A DNA stretch of 64,000 bases from Rhizobiales bacterium 2SD (lineage in GTDB: Bacteria; Pseudomonadota; Alphaproteobacteria; Rhizobiales; Beijerinckiaceae), in assembly GCA_005502805.1 (NCBI GenBank), contig SCMY01000003.1:310001-374000 (forward strand). The letters are read 5' to 3'. Made by a program: the position numbers and the translations under genes. The first letter of the stretch is position 1. Each line of letters starts with the position of its first letter. Under the pieces are notes generated by a model. It made no database searches and was not told where the DNA came from. It worked only from the letters and a program-made list of their open reading frames with translations. Positions 25,822 through 35,133 of this stretch are shown one piece after another.

Positions 25822-26616
25822 TCAGGCACCGCTGTACAGCAGTCGGCGGCGCAGGCGCCCGTAGCGGTGGTTGCCGAGTAGCCGGTGGGCCGAGCTGAGG
25901 GCGAGGTAGCGGGCGCGGCGGCCGGCGATCTCCCACCAATCCTGGCTGAGCCAGCGAGCCAGCTGCCCGTCCGACGTCGACTGCAGCACCGCGAGGCGGG
26001 GCACGTCCCAGGGGTTCTGGCGGATGTGCCAGAGACCGGCGCGCGACGAGCATATGGCGGTGTAGCCTGCGCGCGCGGCGACCACGCGCAGGCCGGGCGG
26101 CACGCGGCCGCCCGGCGGGGCGAACAAGGTGACCGGCCGGCCGATGTGATCTTCTATGGCCTTCTTGGAATCGACGAGCTGAGCCATGACCTCCGCCGGG
26201 TTCATTTCATCGAGATAGCGGTGCTCCTGGCCATGCGACTGGATGGACATACCGGCGTCGGCCATTGAACGCAGGTCGCTCCAGCCAAGGTTGTGCGGCT
26301 TGCCCACCCGGGAGGGGTTGACGAAAAAGTCGGCGCTGCCGCCGGCGCGGGCGATACGTTCGGCCGCCGGGCCGTTGCTGCCGTGGCCATCGTCGAAAGT
26401 GAACGCCACGCTCGGCGTGCGGTCAGCCGGCGCGGCCAGCAGGTCGGCAACGCTGCGCACGCGCAGGCCCGCCTGGGCGGTGAGCGCAAGATGACTGTCG
26501 AACTGGCGCGACGTGGCGACGTAAGGCGCTTCGGCGCCCACGCATTCGCCGCGCTCGTCGCCCACCGCGTGGTACATCAGGACCGTAATGGCGCTGTTGA
26601 TCGTCTCGGCGGACAT
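25822..26616 (-). CDS. Polysaccharide deacetylase (NodB homology domain)
   Basis: 264 residues. The NodB fold is shown by VLMYHAVGD at the start, the TFDDG motif (AFTFDDGHGSNG) and the metal His pair in QSHGQEHRYL, followed by LFAPPGGR. These give the Asp-His-His metal site and catalytic Asp of CE4 esterases. No signal peptide is visible, so the protein seems cytoplasmic, or the export signal lies in an unannotated form. It likely removes N- or O-acetyl groups from a precursor or the polymer. It stands alone between two convergent groups. Confidence 0.88.
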   Translation of the reverse strand: MSAETINSAITVLMYHAVGDERGECVGAEAPYVATSRQFDSHLALTAQAGLRVRSVADLLAAPADRTPSVAFTFDDGHGSNGPAAERIARAGGSADFFVNPSRVGKPHNLGWSDLRSMADAGMSIQSHGQEHRYLDEMNPAEVMAQLVDSKKAIEDHIGRPVTLFAPPGGRVPPGLRVVAARAGYTAICSSRAGLWHIRQNPWDVPRLAVLQSTSDGQLARWLSQDWWEIAGRRARYLALSSAHRLLGNHRYGRLRRRLLYSGA

Positions 26617-26977
26617 GTCAAGCCAGTATGTGAGAGATGTCGGGCAATCCGTTGCTTGGCGGTGAAGAGGTTATGAAGACGCTATGAAATTGGCACTTCG
26701 AGCGGCAGCGCATACCGAAGCAGTGCTGAGATCGCTATTTGCTTTACCAGTACACCGTGCTTCGCCGTTGCGGGATCGGGAGGCGGATCATCTCTTGCTG
26801 GAGGCGGCATCCTTGTCTAGTGAGAATTTGGATATAATACAATCAGAGTATCGGCGCAAAGGATACTCTCGTTGCATGGTCTCGACCCGGGGTGTGGGGG
26901 CGGGTTGGCACGCGTCTAGCTAGGCTCACGCCGAGGACCAGCGCGAAGCCGAACAGCTCGCTCCCTGGCAAACCGGC
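26617..26977. other. Intergenic region with a small hairpin
   Basis: About 360 bases, with the deacetylase promoter on one side and the end of the second lyase on the other. A perfect 8-base inverted repeat (AGAGTATC at 26845-26852, GATACTCT at 26862-26869) lies just downstream of a TATAAT-like sequence. I see no gene: a 79-codon plus-strand frame at 26684-26923 shows no domain. Confidence 0.45.
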
Positions 26978-28348
26978 CTATAACGGGGCCGTGCCTGGCC
27001 CCATCTTCCGCAGGCCCGACCCGGCCGCCAACTGGAGAAACGCCGTTTCGGGCAAGGATCCGTCCGCCGCCCGTCGACCCGTGGCATCCGCGTCGTCGAG
27101 AGAGACGAAGCTTGCCGAGGAGACGGGAGGCGATTGCGTCCAGGAGTTGTTGCGGTCGGTATTCTCGGCCGCAATCTGCGCTTCGCGGCCAGCGGGTCGA
27201 AACGCGACATTGCCAGTCAGTACGTGCCCTGCCGGCGTCGGAAAGTAGAAGTCGCGCGTCCAGGTCTCGGACGGCCGTCCGTTCTCGTCCGTGCTGCGGC
27301 AGTTGTCGTAGGCGGTGCAATTCACGACCGTATTGGCAATCGTGGCGGAATTATCGGTGAAGCCGTTCAGAACGTTGCCCCAGGCGCAGCAGTCGGTCAC
27401 GGTATGCCCGCCGGAGGTGCCGTTGGTGTTGCCCTTCGCCGCCAGCCGTTGGCCGCCCAGCTTGAAGCCGTTCCCTTCACCTTTGCCCTGCGATCCGTCG
27501 GCAAGGAAGCCGTTCTGCCAAGCCCAGCAGCGGCTCAGCACGACGGGCGGGGACTGGGTATTGTCGTTCACGTTGAACAGATCGAAGCCGTCGTCCGAGT
27601 TCTGCCAGGCGCGGCAGCCTCTCAACGTATTGCCTGTCGAGGCCGGGCCCCAAGGGCTGATCTGGTATCCGTCGGCGTTGGTGTTCTCGATATCGGCGTT
27701 GAAGTAACTGTCGCAATTCACCAGCAGATTATCGGTCGCGTAGCCGAACAGCGAGAAGCCCTTGCCCTCCGATCCATTCCAGCCATTGCCATGGATGCTG
27801 AGGTTCTCAAAAACATTGTTGTGCGATCCTTCGTCGAGCGAATGTCCCCCATTGAGGATCACGCCCCCCATAGGGCCATTTCGGATGTCCAGGCCTCTGA
27901 TGACGAGGTTGGACACGTTGTAGAGCGACAATACGTAGCCACCGGCATCGGTCGGGCTGCTGTAGCTGTCCTTGGCGGAGGACAGGCCGGAGCCATTCAG
28001 GATGACGGCTTCGGTATCGTGGTTCCGGATCGTGATGGGATTGCCGGAGGTCCCTGACCGTCCGCTGAGGTGGATGCCCGAGGAGCCGGTGAGATCGTAG
28101 CTCCCGCCGCGCAGGATGATCGTGGTGCCGGCCGTTGCGGCCGAATAGGCCTTCTGCAAGGTCGCCCATGGCGAGCCGATCGAGCCGTCTCCAGCAGCGT
28201 CGTCGCCGGTCGGCGCGACGAAGTGGACTGTTCCATCGCGCGCGCCGGTGCTCAGAGCGGAGCGCGCCGTCAGTCCGGTGGACGCCAGCAGCCCCATACC
28301 CGCGCTTCGGATAAGTGAGCGACGCGATAGCATGTAGCGGCGCTTCAT
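26978..28348 (-). CDS. Exported parallel beta-helix polysaccharide lyase (PL9-like), Tat-type signal
   Basis: 456 residues from ATG 28348 with GGAG upstream. The N terminus has a twin-arginine motif (LSRRSLIR, residues 7-14), then a hydrophobic stretch and ARS-type cleavage region. The body is a beta-helix closely related to the RTX lyase at 5093: shared blocks include RNGPMGG, NGSEGKGFSLFG and SDDGFDLFN. The putative calcium ligands D226, D252, D253, D256 and the putative catalytic K296 (GNGFKLGG) are all kept. It lacks the RTX tail. Location is therefore predicted periplasmic or secreted by a second route. It lies 123 bases downstream of the ExoA-like gene on the same strand. Substrate unknown; a uronic-acid-containing polymer is likely for this fold. 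Confidence 0.85.
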   Translation of the reverse strand: MKRRYMLSRRSLIRSAGMGLLASTGLTARSALSTGARDGTVHFVAPTGDDAAGDGSIGSPWATLQKAYSAATAGTTIILRGGSYDLTGSSGIHLSGRSGTSGNPITIRNHDTEAVILNGSGLSSAKDSYSSPTDAGGYVLSLYNVSNLVIRGLDIRNGPMGGVILNGGHSLDEGSHNNVFENLSIHGNGWNGSEGKGFSLFGYATDNLLVNCDSYFNADIENTNADGYQISPWGPASTGNTLRGCRAWQNSDDGFDLFNVNDNTQSPPVVLSRCWAWQNGFLADGSQGKGEGNGFKLGGQRLAAKGNTNGTSGGHTVTDCCAWGNVLNGFTDNSATIANTVVNCTAYDNCRSTDENGRPSETWTRDFYFPTPAGHVLTGNVAFRPAGREAQIAAENTDRNNSWTQSPPVSSASFVSLDDADATGRRAADGSLPETAFLQLAAGSGLRKMGPGTAPL

Positions 28349-28471
28349 GCCGGGGCTCCATATTCCTACCTGGCACACCGAACGCCAGTCACATGTTTGG
28401 GCGGCGGATATCTTGATGTTCGTCAACAAGGCCCGCGCGATCCCGCCGGCGCCAGTTCTGCCCCGGTCGCG

Positions 28472-29587
28472 CTACAGACCGATACGTTCTTGCGATTGCG
28501 GAGCAGGAGTGCGGGTGCCTTTGCCCGGTTTCATCCGGTCGAACGCGCCTCGAACGACCCCCCAGCACGTCCCCAATCCATAGCTGAGATGGAGTGTCGC
28601 CAGCGCTGCTGGCAGGAGTACGACGTGAAGGGCCGGCTCCTCGCGGCCCGCGAGCAGCACGGATAGGAGGAGAACGGTCGCGTAGCCGAGCAGGGCTGCC
28701 GCTGCGACGAGCAGCGCTGGCGGAAAGACCAACGAAAGCAATGCCGGCAGGAGCAGGAGCAGGATCAGGGCCAGCGGCGCAAAATGTCGTAACGCCACCG
28801 CTCCAGAGCTGCTGAGAGCTGCCCGGGCGACACCCACGCCATTGGCGAAGTACTGCCGCCGCAGAGCTCCGAATGTCCGCCGGGGCTGATAGAGCGCGCG
28901 AATGTCGGGAGACAGGTAGAGCCCGTAGCCGAGCTTGCGAACACGGGCGTTGAAATCATTGTCTTCGGCCCGGTGAAGATCCTCGCGCAGAGGCCCGACC
29001 TGATCGATGACATGCCGCCAATAACATCCGTTCCAGACCGTATCCGCCCAGCCTTCCGACCCTTCCTTGCGAAACTTCGCAACCCCGACCCCGAACGGGC
29101 TTTTGTGGGCACTCACGATGGCGCGACCGACGAGCGTTCGACCCTCGGCCGGACGCGCGATCGCGCCCACGCCCGCGGCTCCCGTTCGCATCAGGCATTC
29201 GACGCTCCTGCGAACCACGTCGGGCTCGAAGCGGGCATGTGCGTCGAGACGTATGATCACATCCCCCGTCGCCTGGCTGAAGGCCAGATTGATGCCCGCC
29301 GCGGTCTGCCCATTGCTGTTGCGCAAGACGCGAACCTTGCGGTTGCGCCTCTCCAGATCGAGCAAGGTCGTGTACGTTCCGTCTTTCGAGCAGCCGTCGG
29401 CGAAGAAGATCTCGACGATCCCATCATAGTCTTGGGCGATGATGTCGCCGACGAGTTGCTCCAGCCCCGAGGCTTCATCGTAGGTCGGCACCACGACGCT
29501 GACCGTCGGGCGGACCGGAGCGATCCCGCCGGGATAGTCCAGGAGGGCCGACCGGTAACTACGCTCTCTGCCGAGCGATTTCTTCAC
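28472..29587 (-). CDS. ExoA-like glycosyltransferase family 2
   Basis: 371 residues, GTG start at 29587 with a good GGAGGG seven to eight bases upstream; it overlaps the preceding GT4 gene by 29 bases. The GT-A domain has SVVVPTYDEA, the metal-binding-type IIRLDAHARF and AEDNDFNARV. This is followed by three or so C-terminal membrane helices (about 260-330). This matches ExoA of succinoglycan synthesis, a beta-glycosyltransferase acting at the cytoplasmic membrane face. It is the last gene of the overlapping minus-strand operon. Confidence 0.9.
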   Translation of the reverse strand: MKKSLGRERSYRSALLDYPGGIAPVRPTVSVVVPTYDEASGLEQLVGDIIAQDYDGIVEIFFADGCSKDGTYTTLLDLERRNRKVRVLRNSNGQTAAGINLAFSQATGDVIIRLDAHARFEPDVVRRSVECLMRTGAAGVGAIARPAEGRTLVGRAIVSAHKSPFGVGVAKFRKEGSEGWADTVWNGCYWRHVIDQVGPLREDLHRAEDNDFNARVRKLGYGLYLSPDIRALYQPRRTFGALRRQYFANGVGVARAALSSSGAVALRHFAPLALILLLLLPALLSLVFPPALLVAAAALLGYATVLLLSVLLAGREEPALHVVLLPAALATLHLSYGLGTCWGVVRGAFDRMKPGKGTRTPAPQSQERIGL

Positions 29588-30734
29588 GAATGCCCTCCAG
29601 GATTCGGTCGCGGTTAGCCTCGAGCGTATTGTCGCGCATCAGGGCGCGGCCACGTTTCCTGAGCCGGTCTCGCAATTCGGCATCGTGGACAAAACTCTCG
29701 ATCGCATTGGCGAGGGCGGACGAATCCTGCGGCGGAACCAGCAGGGCGGTTTCGCCATGCGTCAGGAAGGAGGGAATCCCTCCCACTCTGGTCGCGATCG
29801 TCGGCAGCCCAATGGAAAGCGATTCATTGACGACCTGAGGGAAGCCCTCGGTTGTCGACGACAAGACGAGGGCACCCGCCTTCTGGTACAACTCGAACAA
29901 GGACGGGCCGTAGGGAACGTAGCCGTGAAATGTGACCTGCTCGGCAATTCCGAGTTTTGCGGCGAGCGTTCGCAATTCCTGCTCGATGGGGCCCGTGCCG
30001 ACGAGATCGACGTGGCAGCGTAGACCGCGCCGGTTCAGTTCGACGAGCGCTGCGAAGAGATATTTGTGCCCCTTCTCAGGGGCCAAGCGGCAGACATTGA
30101 TGAGACGCGTGGGATCCTTGCCCGCGGACATCTTCGAGAAGAGCTCGAACTGGGCGCTGTCCACTAGGCACGGGAAATGGTTGTGAACCCGGCCGCTCAA
30201 CCGGCCGTACTCGTCGGCCATCTCCTGGCCGACCGTGAACACCGTGCGATCGCGAGCGATGCGCCTGAAATCCCACTCCAGGATGCGGGCCGCCGCCAGA
30301 GCGGCCCAGCGCTTGAGGCCTCGATGGGCGCTCATTTGTTCGATGAAGTTTTGACGCACGACGGGCAGCACGGGGACGCCGAGCGAAATGCATACCCGAG
30401 CGATGATGTGTCCGATCGGATTGGGACCGCAGACCAGGAGCGCATCCCAGGTCTTTGCCTCCTGGCGGACAGCTTTCGCGATTGTCCAGTATATGCGGGG
30501 GTCATTGCGCCAGAACTGATAGAGATTCTTGTAGAACGGCATGGCGAACAGCGAAAACCGTCCTCCCTTCAGAGGGTAGGGGGCTCGCCCAGTGGTCGGC
30601 GAGAGCCGGCCGATGAAGACGATCTCATCGGCAAATTCGTTGAAGCTGGAGGGGAACAGGATATAGGACTCGTCGGTAGAAAGCCGAGAGCCGTCGAGCC
30701 AGAAGACTTGATCAACGAAGACGGCGAGTCTCAT
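29559..30734 (-). CDS. Glycosyltransferase family 4 (first of three in the operon)
   Basis: 391 residues from ATG 30734, four bases after the stop of the next upstream gene. The C-terminal GT-B domain reads NVCRLAPEKGHKYL, then VDLVGTGP, FHGYVPYG and STTEGFPQVVNESLSIGLPTIATRVGG, which is the standard GT4 nucleotide-sugar site with its Glu pair. It should add one sugar of the repeat unit from a nucleotide donor. The donor and linkage cannot be read from sequence. Confidence 0.9.
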   Translation of the reverse strand: MRLAVFVDQVFWLDGSRLSTDESYILFPSSFNEFADEIVFIGRLSPTTGRAPYPLKGGRFSLFAMPFYKNLYQFWRNDPRIYWTIAKAVRQEAKTWDALLVCGPNPIGHIIARVCISLGVPVLPVVRQNFIEQMSAHRGLKRWAALAAARILEWDFRRIARDRTVFTVGQEMADEYGRLSGRVHNHFPCLVDSAQFELFSKMSAGKDPTRLINVCRLAPEKGHKYLFAALVELNRRGLRCHVDLVGTGPIEQELRTLAAKLGIAEQVTFHGYVPYGPSLFELYQKAGALVLSSTTEGFPQVVNESLSIGLPTIATRVGGIPSFLTHGETALLVPPQDSSALANAIESFVHDAELRDRLRKRGRALMRDNTLEANRDRILEGIREEIARQRA

Positions 30735-30738
30735 CTCA

Positions 30739-31965
30739 CTATGTCCCAGTGTTTCTCGCGTCGCACAACGCCCAAAGCTGATGGGCGATGGCGCGCGAAC
30801 CGTGCCGGAGAATGACGGCGGAACGTGCGCGTTCGCCGACCTGGCGACGAAGCCTGCAATCCCTGGCCAGACGGACCACATGCCGCGCGAGTTCGTCTGC
30901 GTCGTGATCTGCAATGAAGCCGGTTGTGCCGTGCTCGATCAGATCGGCCACCGCGTTGACCCGGGTCACGACGGCCGGCACGCTCGCCGACATGGCTTCC
31001 AGCACGACGTTGGGCATGCCTTCGTGCTCGGATGAAAGCAGGAGAATGTCCGCGGCAGAAATCAGCTCCCGTGCCTCCGGGACCGCTCCAATGAATTGAA
31101 CCGCCCCATTCAGGTTCGACTGAGCGATTTGGCGCTCGAGATCCAGAAGACAGCCAAAGTCCTTGCCGGCGACGACTGCCTCGACGGGAGCTTCCTTGCG
31201 CGCCCTCTCGATGACCGCGATGAAGCGATCGAACCGCTTTTGCTGCACAAGGCGGCCAACGCCCACCACGAGGACCGTGTCGTCTCCAATCCCGAGCCGC
31301 GCGCGCCACGTTGCGCGCCAGAGGGCGATCTGATCGAGCGTTGGTGGTTCGACGCCATTCGGAATGTAGACAGGCTTGGCACGCGCGGCCTTTCTCTGTG
31401 CGATCTCGTCGTAGGTTTCCTTGGAGTTGCAGACGGCGAGCGATATCGCAGAAAGGCTCGCCCAGGCCCAAAATGGCCTGAGGCGAGCGGGCAGATCCGC
31501 AAACAGCGCGTTTCGGAAGGAGCCGATGCGCCAGACGTCCATGCCCAGAAGGGCCAGGCCGAACGGATTTGTGTAGGAGGACCACGAGAAGAAAGACCTG
31601 ACGCCCTGAGCCGCGCAGGCCGCACGAAGCTGGCGCATCTTCGCGAGCCGGCTCCCCGTGAGGAGCCGTACCGGGATGCCGAGCGAGCGGATATGCTCTT
31701 CCCAGAATCCGAGCTCGCCTGAAACGTAGACCACCGGAGCCCAGCGCGTGCGGTCGCAGTGGCTCAGGAACATGAAGAGCTGGCGTTCGCTGCCGCCTTG
31801 CGAGAGCTGGCCGATCAGCACTGCGACCGGCTCGGGCTGGACCGTGAAGCTTTCGCCATGGCGGTCCGCCGCACCCGGCATGGTGATGTCCAGCGGCGTC
31901 GGCGGCTGGAAGCGGCGCGCCGACGCTGGGGGCTCCAGAGCCCGTGTCCTGGGGTCGGAGGTCAC
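30739..31965 (-). CDS. Glycosyltransferase family 4 (second)
   Basis: 408 residues from GTG 31965, which overlaps the Wzx stop as GTGA and has GGAGGAG six bases upstream; this decides the start over longer frames. GT-B motifs: IGQLSQGGSERQLF in the N-terminal acceptor domain, VVGVGRLVQQKRFDRFI, and SSEHEGMPNVVLEAMSASVPAVVT with the E-x7-E pattern. A retaining glycosyltransferase of the polymer repeat unit. Confidence 0.9.
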   Translation of the reverse strand: MTSDPRTRALEPPASARRFQPPTPLDITMPGAADRHGESFTVQPEPVAVLIGQLSQGGSERQLFMFLSHCDRTRWAPVVYVSGELGFWEEHIRSLGIPVRLLTGSRLAKMRQLRAACAAQGVRSFFSWSSYTNPFGLALLGMDVWRIGSFRNALFADLPARLRPFWAWASLSAISLAVCNSKETYDEIAQRKAARAKPVYIPNGVEPPTLDQIALWRATWRARLGIGDDTVLVVGVGRLVQQKRFDRFIAVIERARKEAPVEAVVAGKDFGCLLDLERQIAQSNLNGAVQFIGAVPEARELISAADILLLSSEHEGMPNVVLEAMSASVPAVVTRVNAVADLIEHGTTGFIADHDADELARHVVRLARDCRLRRQVGERARSAVILRHGSRAIAHQLWALCDARNTGT

Positions 31966-33689
31966 GATGGGCTCCTCCTCGCAAAGAGGCTCGACACCAG
32001 TTCGCGATCGGCCTTTGTCATGAAGACAAAGTAGGCGAACGCGCCATAAGCGAGCGTGATCACGGCTGCGAATGAGGCGAGCGAGAGCCAGCCGGTCGGC
32101 CACCACAGCGCACAGAGAATTCGGCCGAGTGCCGCCACGCCGGCCATTCCCAACAGGCCGATGGCGAGGTGACCATTGAAGGCGTACCAGCGAAGCCCCA
32201 GAAGGACGGCGCTACGGCTCGACACGAAGAGCACATTCCGCATGGTCCAGACGAGTGCCGCGGCGGCCGGAACGCCGGCGAGGCCCAGACCGGCCCGCAC
32301 GAAGGCTATGGCCAAGACGACGTTTGCCGCGCCAAGGGCGAGCGTCACGAGGCCCTGAGCTTTGACCTCGTTGTAGGCCGTCAGCACGTAGGAGAGGGGC
32401 CGCGTGGCCAGATTGATCGTCAGTGGCGCGACGAGAAGGAGCAGAACGGTTTCGAGATCGGCAAAGGCAGGGCCGAGCCAGAACGCCAGCAGCGGCGCCC
32501 CCATGCCGCAGAGAAGGCCGATCGGCAGTGCAAGCCAGACGGCGAGAAGCCTGACGGAGCGCTTTGCCAGCTCTTGAAGGGCTTGTTTGTTGCCTGTCGC
32601 GTAGTGCGCCATGATGGCGGGGCTCAACACCGGGAGCACGGCTTCGCCCATGGTGTAGATCAGGACCGGAAACAGTAAGATCGAAGCATAGCGTCCTGTC
32701 GCTTCAGGCCCCAATAGCTGATTAACGATGATGACATCGACCTGCATGATGAACAGAACGCCGATGACGTTGATCGCCGACCAAGCGCCGAGGCCGATGA
32801 GAGGACGAAATCGCGCGCTTTCGATTAGGCGAGGGTTGATCGAGAGCTCAGGCGTCAGTTTCCTCCACAGGAGAACATCCCCCGCCAGGCTGATGGCGGC
32901 CGCCACGATGAAGCCAATCCCGACATGAACGAGACTTGGAGGCTCGGCGGCGAAGAGAAGCACCACGACGCCGATCCTGCACAACGCGACCAAAGAGCGG
33001 ACGATGTTGCGCAGATCGAACCGATGACGGACGAGGCTCGATACGCCGAAAACTCCGCCGACGAGCGCAGCCAATGCCGTCACGCCCACCGCAGCCAGTA
33101 CGAACCTGGTCGCTGCAATCAGCTCCGGCGGAACCTGGAATATGAGCGGCAACAGGTAGCAGGTGGCGGCGATCGGGACGAGCAGCAAGCAGGAGGCGAG
33201 CACGGACAGGATTAGGGCGCTGTTGAAGGTCCGGTTCGCTGACGCCAGGTCGCCTTGGTTGAGGTCGATCCCCAAATAGCGGAAGACTGAACCGTTCAAG
33301 CTGTCGGTCACGATTGCTAGATAGAGGACCAGGGAATTGGCCAGCGCCAGCATTCCATAAGCAGCGAGCCCGAGATTGCTCACCAGGAACGGTACGTACC
33401 AGGCCATCAGCCCAACATTGAGCGTGATGAAGCCGACGCTGCTCAAGACGTTCACGGAGAAGCGGCGGCTTCCCGAGCGATCCTCCGGGCCTGTTCGCGC
33501 AGAAGTCGCGGCGGCGTTGAGTGCTGTCGGGTCGGCTTCGTGCTGGTCGGAATGCGAGGCGCTAGTCCAACGCTCCGGCGGGCGCGCGTCCACCGGCCGC
33601 AGCCGCTTCCGCTCGCCGCTGTCGCGTGCCTCTTCGCACGTGCAACCGGATATGCTCGGATTGCCGTGGACGGATATGCTGGTCAGCAT
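31962..33689 (-). CDS. wzx: Lipid-linked oligosaccharide flippase (Wzx-like)
   Basis: About 575 residues from ATG 33689, two bases after the Wzy stop at 33694; an ATG at 33707 is also possible. Roughly the first 85 residues are hydrophilic and not conserved, so a later start near the first membrane helix (NVLSSVGFITLNVGLMAWY) cannot be excluded. About 12-14 membrane helices follow, with the usual YGMLALANSL segment of the polysaccharide-synthesis MATE/MVF fold. It should move undecaprenyl-linked repeats across the inner membrane. Downstream it overlaps the GT4 gene by 4 bases. Confidence 0.88.
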   Translation of the reverse strand: MLTSISVHGNPSISGCTCEEARDSGERKRLRPVDARPPERWTSASHSDQHEADPTALNAAATSARTGPEDRSGSRRFSVNVLSSVGFITLNVGLMAWYVPFLVSNLGLAAYGMLALANSLVLYLAIVTDSLNGSVFRYLGIDLNQGDLASANRTFNSALILSVLASCLLLVPIAATCYLLPLIFQVPPELIAATRFVLAAVGVTALAALVGGVFGVSSLVRHRFDLRNIVRSLVALCRIGVVVLLFAAEPPSLVHVGIGFIVAAAISLAGDVLLWRKLTPELSINPRLIESARFRPLIGLGAWSAINVIGVLFIMQVDVIIVNQLLGPEATGRYASILLFPVLIYTMGEAVLPVLSPAIMAHYATGNKQALQELAKRSVRLLAVWLALPIGLLCGMGAPLLAFWLGPAFADLETVLLLLVAPLTINLATRPLSYVLTAYNEVKAQGLVTLALGAANVVLAIAFVRAGLGLAGVPAAAALVWTMRNVLFVSSRSAVLLGLRWYAFNGHLAIGLLGMAGVAALGRILCALWWPTGWLSLASFAAVITLAYGAFAYFVFMTKADRELVSSLFARRSPS

Positions 33690-33693
33690 GGCG

Positions 33694-35133
33694 CTAGCCG
33701 GTCGCATCGGCGAGGCTCGTCGGTGATCGATTACGGGGAGAAGACTGCCCCGGCCGCCATTCAGCGATAGTTTCCTCAGCTTCCGTCTTTGCGATGAGCG
33801 ATGGGGCCAGAAGCAGTACCAGAATAACGAGGAGGCTGGCGTGGATCTCGAGCCCTCCGGATTTGATCCAGCCCATCGCATAGGCGACGCCGACGCCCAC
33901 CGTGATTGCGTAGTAGGCGCTTGGCATCTCCCGCCTCGCCATGGCGCGAAATCTGACGAAGCTTGCAAGCGCCGACGCCAAAATGGCGACATATATGAGC
34001 AGGCCGAAGAGCCCCGTCTCGATGGCGACTTCGAGGAAGGGCTGATGGCTCGGCAAGTCGAGCCGGTGGTTGGTCGCGGTGGTCAGCGCAGCCAGATAAG
34101 GGTGCAGCGCGAACGGGCCATTGCCGATGCCGACTCCCGTCGCAGGATAATCGCGGAGCAGTTGAAGGCTCGCCTGCCACAGCAGCTCTCGTCCGCCCAG
34201 CTCGCCGCCCTCTTCGGCGGAGAACCGCTGGGAAATCGTCTCGAAGAAGAACGGCGCGGCGACAGCGGTACAGAGGAGGAGGACGAGGCCGGTAATCCCC
34301 CATGCTCGGGTCGATTTTCCAAACAGGAAAGCGAGCAGCAACAGCAGAACCGCGAGCGAGCTGCCGCGCGACCCGCTCAGCGCCGTGCCGAGTAAAACGC
34401 AGAGGAGGAACACGACACTCAGGGCCATCATGGCAACCCGCCGCGAACCTGACGAGCGCAGAACAGGCCACATGACGCCGGGAAGCGCCGTGATGAGCAT
34501 CAAGCCAAAAACATTCTCGTTGATCTCGAATACTTTTAATCTTTCTTTAAAGTCGTATTCAGTGAAAATTATTGTAAATACTGCGCATGCAACGAGCAGC
34601 CAGCCCATTGTACTCAACATTTTCATGAACCTGTCGAGCGCATCAAGGGACCGAAGCTGATTTGTGATCATGAGCAGGAGGATGAAGCTGATCGTCCAGG
34701 CCACCAGCTTGCGGCGCGCTTCGATCAGGTCGGGGGCCCAAAGCATCGTCACCGCACCCCACAAGATATAGAGCAGGACGAGCAGGCAGGTGGCGTTCCA
34801 CCGGATCGATATCGGTCGGCCCATCGCCCGGGCCATCCCGACGCCCAGGGTCGCCGCGACGGCTCCGTTCGCCGCAAGCGTGTAAGCGCCCTCGTCGAAG
34901 CGAAGGTCACCGGGTGGAAGAAGGATCAGGAACCAGGCGATCAACGTCGTCGTGAGCGGTCGCTGCAGCAGAAGCAATCCGACCGCCCCGGCCACGGCCA
35001 CACCGATGAGCAGGAGCGGCGCCAGCGGGTTCCTGAGAAAGAGGAGCCCGGCGACGACGACCGCCAGCAAGACCATGCCGGCTGCGAGGATGGCGAACAT
35101 CGCGTTCCGCCCCATCCAGCTTCCGGCGCTCAT
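33694..35133 (-). CDS. O-antigen ligase/polymerase-like membrane protein (Wzy candidate)
   Basis: 479 residues, ATG overlapping the upstream GT4 stop (ATGA). About 11-12 membrane helices and a large periplasmic loop with GTALSGSRGS and, further on, a region with GVGIGNGPF and an H-Q-P-F-L-E element, the pattern of the Wzy_C/O-antigen ligase superfamily. In this Wzx/Wzy-type locus the likely role is polymerase. The region 34500-34600 is distinctly AT-rich inside an otherwise GC-rich gene. Confidence 0.87.
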   Translation of the reverse strand: MSAGSWMGRNAMFAILAAGMVLLAVVVAGLLFLRNPLAPLLLIGVAVAGAVGLLLLQRPLTTTLIAWFLILLPPGDLRFDEGAYTLAANGAVAATLGVGMARAMGRPISIRWNATCLLVLLYILWGAVTMLWAPDLIEARRKLVAWTISFILLLMITNQLRSLDALDRFMKMLSTMGWLLVACAVFTIIFTEYDFKERLKVFEINENVFGLMLITALPGVMWPVLRSSGSRRVAMMALSVVFLLCVLLGTALSGSRGSSLAVLLLLLAFLFGKSTRAWGITGLVLLLCTAVAAPFFFETISQRFSAEEGGELGGRELLWQASLQLLRDYPATGVGIGNGPFALHPYLAALTTATNHRLDLPSHQPFLEVAIETGLFGLLIYVAILASALASFVRFRAMARREMPSAYYAITVGVGVAYAMGWIKSGGLEIHASLLVILVLLLAPSLIAKTEAEETIAEWRPGQSSPRNRSPTSLADATG

